DNA of 9,959 nt, from NCBI GenBank assembly GCA_017936025.1, contig JAGBGL010000015.1:1-9959 (forward strand), read 5' to 3'. The stretch is from Bacillota bacterium. Lineage in GTDB: Bacteria; Bacillota; Clostridia; Peptostreptococcales; Anaerovoracaceae. The number at the start of each line of letters is the position of its first letter. Position 1 is the first letter of the stretch. The position numbers and the translations under genes are program-made. This document shows positions 6,833 through 9,959 of this stretch, one piece after another. A model generated the notes under the pieces. The model did no database searches. It saw nothing but the letters and a program-made list of their open reading frames with translations, and was not told the DNA's origin.

Positions 6833-6873
6833 CCCCCACAACCGTTGAAAATTCAACGATTATAGGGGTTGAC
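6828..6873. promoter_or_regulatory. Two tandem TCAAC-N10-GTTGA dyads over and upstream of the -35 box
   Basis: Half-sites lie at 6829-6833 (TCAAC), 6844-6848 (GTTGA), 6853-6857 (TCAAC) and 6868-6872 (GTTGA). They form two copies of TCAAC-N10-GTTGA repeated at a 24-bp period. The outer arms extend to the 9-bp inverted repeat GTCAACCCC/GGGGTTGAC (6828-6836, 6865-6873), and the inner pair makes CGTTGAA/TTCAACG. One dyad covers the -35 of the surface-protein promoter, which suggests a repressor or cooperative regulator. The regulator is unknown. Confidence 0.55.
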
Positions 6874-6886
6874 AAGTTTACAATAA

Positions 6887-6908
6887 CAATAAAAACAACA
6901 CATGTTGT
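6887..6908 (-). terminator. Weak candidate terminator downstream of the VWA gene
   Basis: On the minus strand ACAACA-TG-TGTTGT (6908-6895), effectively a 5-bp stem with a 4-nt loop, is followed by TTTTATTG. The stem is short and AT-rich, so termination may be incomplete and the LOR-MoxR-VWA operon may read into the surface-protein gene. Confidence 0.3.
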
Positions 6909-6986
6909 GGTCGAAAACACTTTTTTGCATAAATAGTCTCTAAATATAGATTTGCATGTATTTTCAAAATTTTTTCAAAAATTTTT

Positions 6987-8177
6987 TCAATTTCCTCTCA
7001 AAAGTTTGTACATTCCCTCTTTCAGTCCGTCGATGGACAGTCTGAACATCGGGAATACCTTTTCGATTTCTATAAACGACTCACTCATCCATGCGACTTC
7101 CTCTTCCCTTTCCTGAGGATGGAGCCAGATGGAATGCGCATACTTTTCTTTGAACCGTTTAAACCATGTTATGCCGTCGGGAGGTGTGCTCATCCAGCTG
7201 CAGTAGTTCTTGTCCACCAGCTCGTGCATCGCCATATCCGCATCACCCACGAAGATCACTTTATAATCGCCGGATATGTTACGCAGGATCCAGTCTGTTT
7301 TGACCGTATCTTCAGAATCAATGGACGGATCTTTGTAAACCACACCTTCCAGACAGTTATGGAAGTAATATATTTTAAGATCCGAAAACGTATTGGCTTT
7401 GTTAAGCGACTGGAACAGCAGGCTGCAGAGCTGTTCGTACGGACGCATGGATCCGCCCGAATCTATCAGCACCATCAGTTTGAGACGGTTCCTTCTCGGT
7501 GGCTGCATCTTTATATCCAGTATCCCGCCCTGTCTGCACGTGCTGTTTATTGTTCCCCGGATATCCAGCTCTTCTTCGTTATTTTCCAGCTTTCTTGACA
7601 GTTCTCTCAGCAGGCGGAATGCCATCTGAAACTGCCTCGATTCTATAGTGCAGTCGGTACGCCAGTCGCGGAATCTTCTGTCGCCGCGTGCGTGAACGAT
7701 GGACTTTCCTCCGCCGCCCTGCGTCACCGCACCGCTTCCCGATCCCAGTCCGACACCGATGCCGGTATTTTTACTGTTTACAATTCCTGCCGCATCAAGG
7801 TCCATAGACGCAGTCGAAACGGCTTCCGCAGGATCAAGTCTTTCCTCCAGGACACGCATCATGGACTTGGGATCCAGATCCGCCCTTTCCATGTAGCTCT
7901 CGAAAATCTGCTGTGCTACTTCAGGGTTGTGGAGCAGCTGCTCCATCTCTTTTCTGAGAGCCTCCGAAGTCACGTTCCTGAAGTACTGGTAAAACAGCTC
8001 GTCGTACTCATCAAGATCTGTTTCCTTTTTGACCAGCATTGCACGGCTCAGTATATAGAATCCTTTCAGCGTAGATCCGTGGAGCCCCATGTGCATGCCT
8101 TCGATCAGTGACAGCCATTCGTTGAGCGATACTTTAAGACCGCCTTTGCGCAGGAATATGAGAAATCCCAGGAACAT
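6987..8177 (-). CDS. CoxE-like VWA-domain protein, partner of the MoxR ATPase
   Basis: A 396-residue, probably cytosolic protein. The N-terminal region (about 3-65; FLIFLRKGGLKVSLNEWLSLIEG) matches the conserved start of CoxE-like VWA proteins. A Gly-rich stretch lies at 138-158. The VWA domain covers about 232-385. Its MIDAS motif reads DSGGSM (Asp239-Met244), with Gly where the classical DxSxS has the second Ser, and a second conserved element reads VGDADM (310-315). Such proteins work with MoxR AAA+ ATPases as chaperones in maturation of metal enzymes or protein complexes, as CoxD/CoxE do for CO dehydrogenase. No such client is encoded here. The start ATG overlaps the stop of the upstream ATPase gene (TAATG), so translation is coupled. 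A GAGG ribosome binding site sits within a short dyad (8181-8194). Confidence 0.85.
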   Translation of the reverse strand: MFLGFLIFLRKGGLKVSLNEWLSLIEGMHMGLHGSTLKGFYILSRAMLVKKETDLDEYDELFYQYFRNVTSEALRKEMEQLLHNPEVAQQIFESYMERADLDPKSMMRVLEERLDPAEAVSTASMDLDAAGIVNSKNTGIGVGLGSGSGAVTQGGGGKSIVHARGDRRFRDWRTDCTIESRQFQMAFRLLRELSRKLENNEEELDIRGTINSTCRQGGILDIKMQPPRRNRLKLMVLIDSGGSMRPYEQLCSLLFQSLNKANTFSDLKIYYFHNCLEGVVYKDPSIDSEDTVKTDWILRNISGDYKVIFVGDADMAMHELVDKNYCSWMSTPPDGITWFKRFKEKYAHSIWLHPQEREEEVAWMSESFIEIEKVFPMFRLSIDGLKEGMYKLLRGN

Positions 8178-9025
8178 TATCTGAGACCTCTCAGTCCGCC
8201 GCCGAATCCGCCTCCGCCTTTGACTTCTTCCAGGTCTTCATCTTTCTTGATCAGGAAGCTTGCCAGCGGCAGGTCGCGTCTCAGATTGTCAGTAGGCAGG
8301 CCGGAAAGTTTGAGTGCGCTGATCCAGTCCAGCAGCTCGCTCGTACTCGGCTTTTTCTTCAGTTCAAAGTATTCACGCACGTAGAAGAATGCATCCAGCA
8401 CCTGCTCCATCAGTTTTTCTTCCAGATCAGGATAGTGTGCCAGAACGATTTTTTTCATCTGCTCTTCGTCAGGGAAGTCGATGAAATGGAATGCACATCT
8501 TCTCAGGAATGCGTCAGGCAGTTCTTTTTCCGCATTGGAAGTTATTATAACTATTGGCGGATTTTTTGCCTTTATTGTTTCGTCTGTTTCCGGAATGTAG
8601 AATTCCATACGGTCCAGCTCCCACAGAAGGTCATTCGGGAACTCCAGATCCGCTTTATCGATCTCATCGATCAGCAGGACACACTGCTCATCAGCAGTGA
8701 ATGCTTCGCCCAGTTTGCCCATCTTGATATATCTTTTTACATCTTCGACGCCTTCATGTCCCAGTTCACTGTCATAAAGACGGCGTACCACGTCATACTG
8801 GTACAGCCCGTCCTGCGCTTTTGTCGTAGATTTGATACTCCACACGATCAGCTGCTTATCCAGTGCTTTAGCTATAGCTTCTGCCAGGGCCGTCTTTCCC
8901 GTGCCGGGCTCGCCTTTTACCAGCAGAGGCTTGTTCATTTTGATTGCTATGTTCATCGTCAGCATCAGGTCATCGCTGATTATATAATCGTCTGTTCCCT
9001 GGAACTGATAAATATTTTCCGTCAT
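8177..9025 (-). CDS. MoxR-family AAA+ ATPase
   Basis: A 282-residue AAA+ ATPase. Walker A is GEPGTGKT (38-45) and Walker B is LLIDEID (117-123). Sensor 1 is TSN (162-164) and a candidate arginine finger is FLRRC (173-177). The length and the single AAA+ module fit MoxR proteins. The C-terminus ends in a glycine-rich tail (GGGGFGGGLRGLR). I chose the ATG at 9025 because AAGGAG (9035-9040) lies 9 nt upstream. The in-frame ATG at 9052 lies within the end of the upstream gene and has no ribosome binding site. The gene is the middle of a three-gene operon, 16 nt after the LOR-family gene and overlapping the VWA gene by one base. MoxR proteins hexamerise and act with VWA partners on client proteins; the client here is unknown. 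Confidence 0.92.
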   Translation of the reverse strand: MTENIYQFQGTDDYIISDDLMLTMNIAIKMNKPLLVKGEPGTGKTALAEAIAKALDKQLIVWSIKSTTKAQDGLYQYDVVRRLYDSELGHEGVEDVKRYIKMGKLGEAFTADEQCVLLIDEIDKADLEFPNDLLWELDRMEFYIPETDETIKAKNPPIVIITSNAEKELPDAFLRRCAFHFIDFPDEEQMKKIVLAHYPDLEEKLMEQVLDAFFYVREYFELKKKPSTSELLDWISALKLSGLPTDNLRRDLPLASFLIKKDEDLEEVKGGGGFGGGLRGLR

Positions 9026-9041
9026 GTTTGTCTGCTCCTTT

Positions 9042-9518
9042 TTATTCTCCATCTTCGTCCATCACGCAGTCGATCGCCAGCACTACTGCGAGGGCTTCCA
9101 GAATGTGCTCAGTATCTGTGAATTCCAGCTCGAAAGTATCGCTCAGTCTGAGACGGCCTTTATGGATGTTCATAGCTTCGCCCTTATCCCCGACGATCTT
9201 ATAGTTATGCTCGAAGATGTTGCCTTTTATCTTCCAGCCCAGTTCCTCTACTTCGTATTTAGGTTTCAGTGCAACGAGTTTTTTCTGGATAGTTGCTGTA
9301 TGCTCGCCGCCTACGAACACTCGGAATTTAGGTTTGATGCTGATGTTCTTTTCTTTGATATACGCCAGCTCGTTACCGTCCATATCGAAAATGTACAGTT
9401 TCAGTCCTATAGCCGGTCCGAATTTTTTGCGTATTTCGTAAACTTTATTTCCTTTGGCGTCCTTCACAAAGAATTTATCCATTACAGAAATCGCTTTTTC
9501 TTTGATGTACAGTTTCAT
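9042..9518 (-). CDS. LURP-one-related (LOR, YxjI-type) family protein
   Basis: A 158-residue protein of the LURP-one-related family (formerly DUF567), which adopts a Tubby/scramblase-like beta-barrel. The family pattern is visible from the start: MKLYIKEKAISVMDKFFVKD, then the repeated themes KLYIFDMDGNELAYIKEK and KPKFRVFVGGEHTATIQKK, then KPKYEVEELGWKIKGNIFEHNYKI and the closing hydrophobic LEALAVVLAIDCV. No signal peptide or transmembrane helix is seen. Bacterial members have no firmly established biochemical role; lipid binding is a suggestion from the fold. GGAG (9528-9531) lies 9 nt before the ATG. It is the first gene of the operon with the MoxR ATPase and VWA protein, which suggests a shared function. 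Confidence 0.88.
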   Translation of the reverse strand: MKLYIKEKAISVMDKFFVKDAKGNKVYEIRKKFGPAIGLKLYIFDMDGNELAYIKEKNISIKPKFRVFVGGEHTATIQKKLVALKPKYEVEELGWKIKGNIFEHNYKIVGDKGEAMNIHKGRLRLSDTFELEFTDTEHILEALAVVLAIDCVMDEDGE

Positions 9519-9556
9519 ATGATCACGCTCCTTTACTGCGGAATTTCCTTTTTTAT

Positions 9557-9585
9557 ATTTTACTTTATGGGGGATGGGAATTCAA
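9557..9585 (-). promoter_or_regulatory. Promoter of the LOR-MoxR-VWA operon
   Basis: On the minus strand TTGAAT (9585-9580), a 17-nt spacer and TAAAAT (9562-9557) lie about 39 nt before the LOR gene start. A perfect 8-bp palindrome AACCGGTT (9584-9591) overlaps the upstream edge of the -35 box and could be an operator. The T-run of the preceding terminator ends at about 9595, just upstream. Confidence 0.6.
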
Positions 9586-9594
9586 CCGGTTCGG

Positions 9595-9627
9595 AAAAGT
9601 AAAAGGCGGAAGCATTTCTACTTCCGC
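9595..9627 (-). terminator. Rho-independent terminator of the FN3-domain gene
   Basis: GCGGAAG (9606-9612) and CTTCCGC (9621-9627) form a 7-bp GC-rich stem with an 8-nt loop. On the minus strand it is followed by CTTTTACTTTT. It lies 25 nt after the stop codon of the right-edge gene and separates it from the LOR operon promoter. Confidence 0.75.
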
Positions 9628-9652
9628 ACACGTTTTATTTGCATTCTTTCTT

Positions 9653-9959
9653 TTATTTTGTTGTTAGAGTAACCACATCAGACCATTCAGATGTCTGGAT
9701 TTCACCATTGATTTCAGCAAATGCTTTGATGCGTACATAGTATGTAGTTCCTGCTGCTAAACCTGTCCTAGTATAAGGAGTAGCATCCCACTCAGCTCTT
9801 TTATATACAATACTAAAATCTTCTACTGTACTAAATTCTACTAAATAGTACCCACTTAAGCCCGATTCTGTGAGAGTATCGTTCCAAGTCAGATGAGCTT
9901 TAGTTTCTTCTGTACCTGTTACTATAATACTTGGAGCTACTACACCATAATCGATTACA
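9653..9959 (-). CDS. C-terminal part of a fibronectin type III domain protein, cut by the window edge
   Basis: The minus-strand frame is open from the right edge to a TAA at 9655-9653, giving 101 residues of the C-terminus. It reads as one fibronectin type III domain: AHLTWNDTLTESGLSGYYLV in the early strands, then TGLAAGTTYYVRIKAFAE and the closing EWSDVVTLTTK. Such domains are common spacers in extracellular bacterial enzymes and surface or phage proteins. There is no membrane anchor or sortase signal after it, so the protein is probably secreted or retained by another part. Codon use (TTA, GTA, AGA, ACT, CTA) is more AT-rich than in the neighbouring genes, hinting at a separate origin. A terminator follows at 9595-9627. 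Confidence 0.8.
   Translation of the reverse strand, partial: VIDYGVVAPSIIVTGTEETKAHLTWNDTLTESGLSGYYLVEFSTVEDFSIVYKRAEWDATPYTRTGLAAGTTYYVRIKAFAEINGEIQTSEWSDVVTLTTK

Noticed and set aside
6828..6873. Nested inverted repeat as a transcription terminator
   Set aside because: No T-run follows on either strand and the arms overlap a consensus -35 box, so a protein-binding site is more likely.
6865..6900. Rightward promoter starting at TTGACA (6869-6874)
   Set aside because: There is no acceptable -10 at 16-18 nt, and no rightward gene follows.
6987..9025. RavA-ViaA identity for the ATPase-VWA pair
   Set aside because: The ATPase lacks the long C-terminal extension of RavA, and the VWA protein begins with a CoxE-like N-terminus. 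The pair fits the CoxD/CoxE-like group better.
8435..9602. Two rightward open frames antisense to the MoxR and LOR genes
   Set aside because: Their products are Phe/Cys-rich with no recognisable domain, and both lie opposite genes with intact motifs and good ribosome binding sites.
1..9959. CRISPR array, tRNA, rRNA, insertion sequence or riboswitch
   Set aside because: I found no regularly spaced direct repeats, no cloverleaf or rRNA segments, no transposase gene with terminal repeats, and no leader long enough to hold a known riboswitch.

Overview
The window looks like chromosomal DNA of an anaerobic Gram-positive bacterium of the class Clostridia. Four things point that way: strong AGGAGG-type ribosome binding sites, an AbrB-type regulator with a C-terminal four-cysteine zinc knuckle, a surface protein with a sortase-type LPxAG tail, and AT-rich intergenic regions around genes of moderate GC content. 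I cannot name the genus from sequence alone.

Layout. The left edge holds the first eight codons of a leftward gene with a promoter and an operator-like dyad. Next comes a leftward AbrB-family regulator with its own terminator. A divergent intergenic region with two good promoters separates it from a rightward membrane protein that combines an N-terminal zinc ribbon with C-terminal Ltp-type repeats, the domain known from a phage superinfection-exclusion lipoprotein. A bidirectional terminator separates this gene from a leftward two-gene unit: a membrane-anchored alpha/beta hydrolase followed by N-carbamoylputrescine amidase (aguB). Divergent from that unit is a rightward EamA/DMT-type transporter. 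A second bidirectional terminator separates it from a leftward gene for a 785-residue cell-wall-anchored adhesin-like protein (choice-of-anchor A domain, Cna-B-like domains, LPDAG anchor). Its upstream region carries two tandem TCAAC-N10-GTTGA dyads, one over the -35 box.

The right third is a leftward three-gene operon: a LURP-one-related (YxjI-type) protein, a MoxR-family AAA+ ATPase and a CoxE-like VWA-domain protein, tightly spaced or overlapping. The right edge holds the C-terminal 101 codons of a leftward gene ending in a fibronectin type III domain. Its codon use is clearly more AT-rich than its neighbours'.

The genes do not form one pathway. The parts that deserve attention as possible systems are the LOR-MoxR-VWA operon and the zinc ribbon/Ltp membrane protein. 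No RNA genes, transposases, CRISPR arrays or phage structural genes are seen. No intergenic stretch exceeds about 250 bases.
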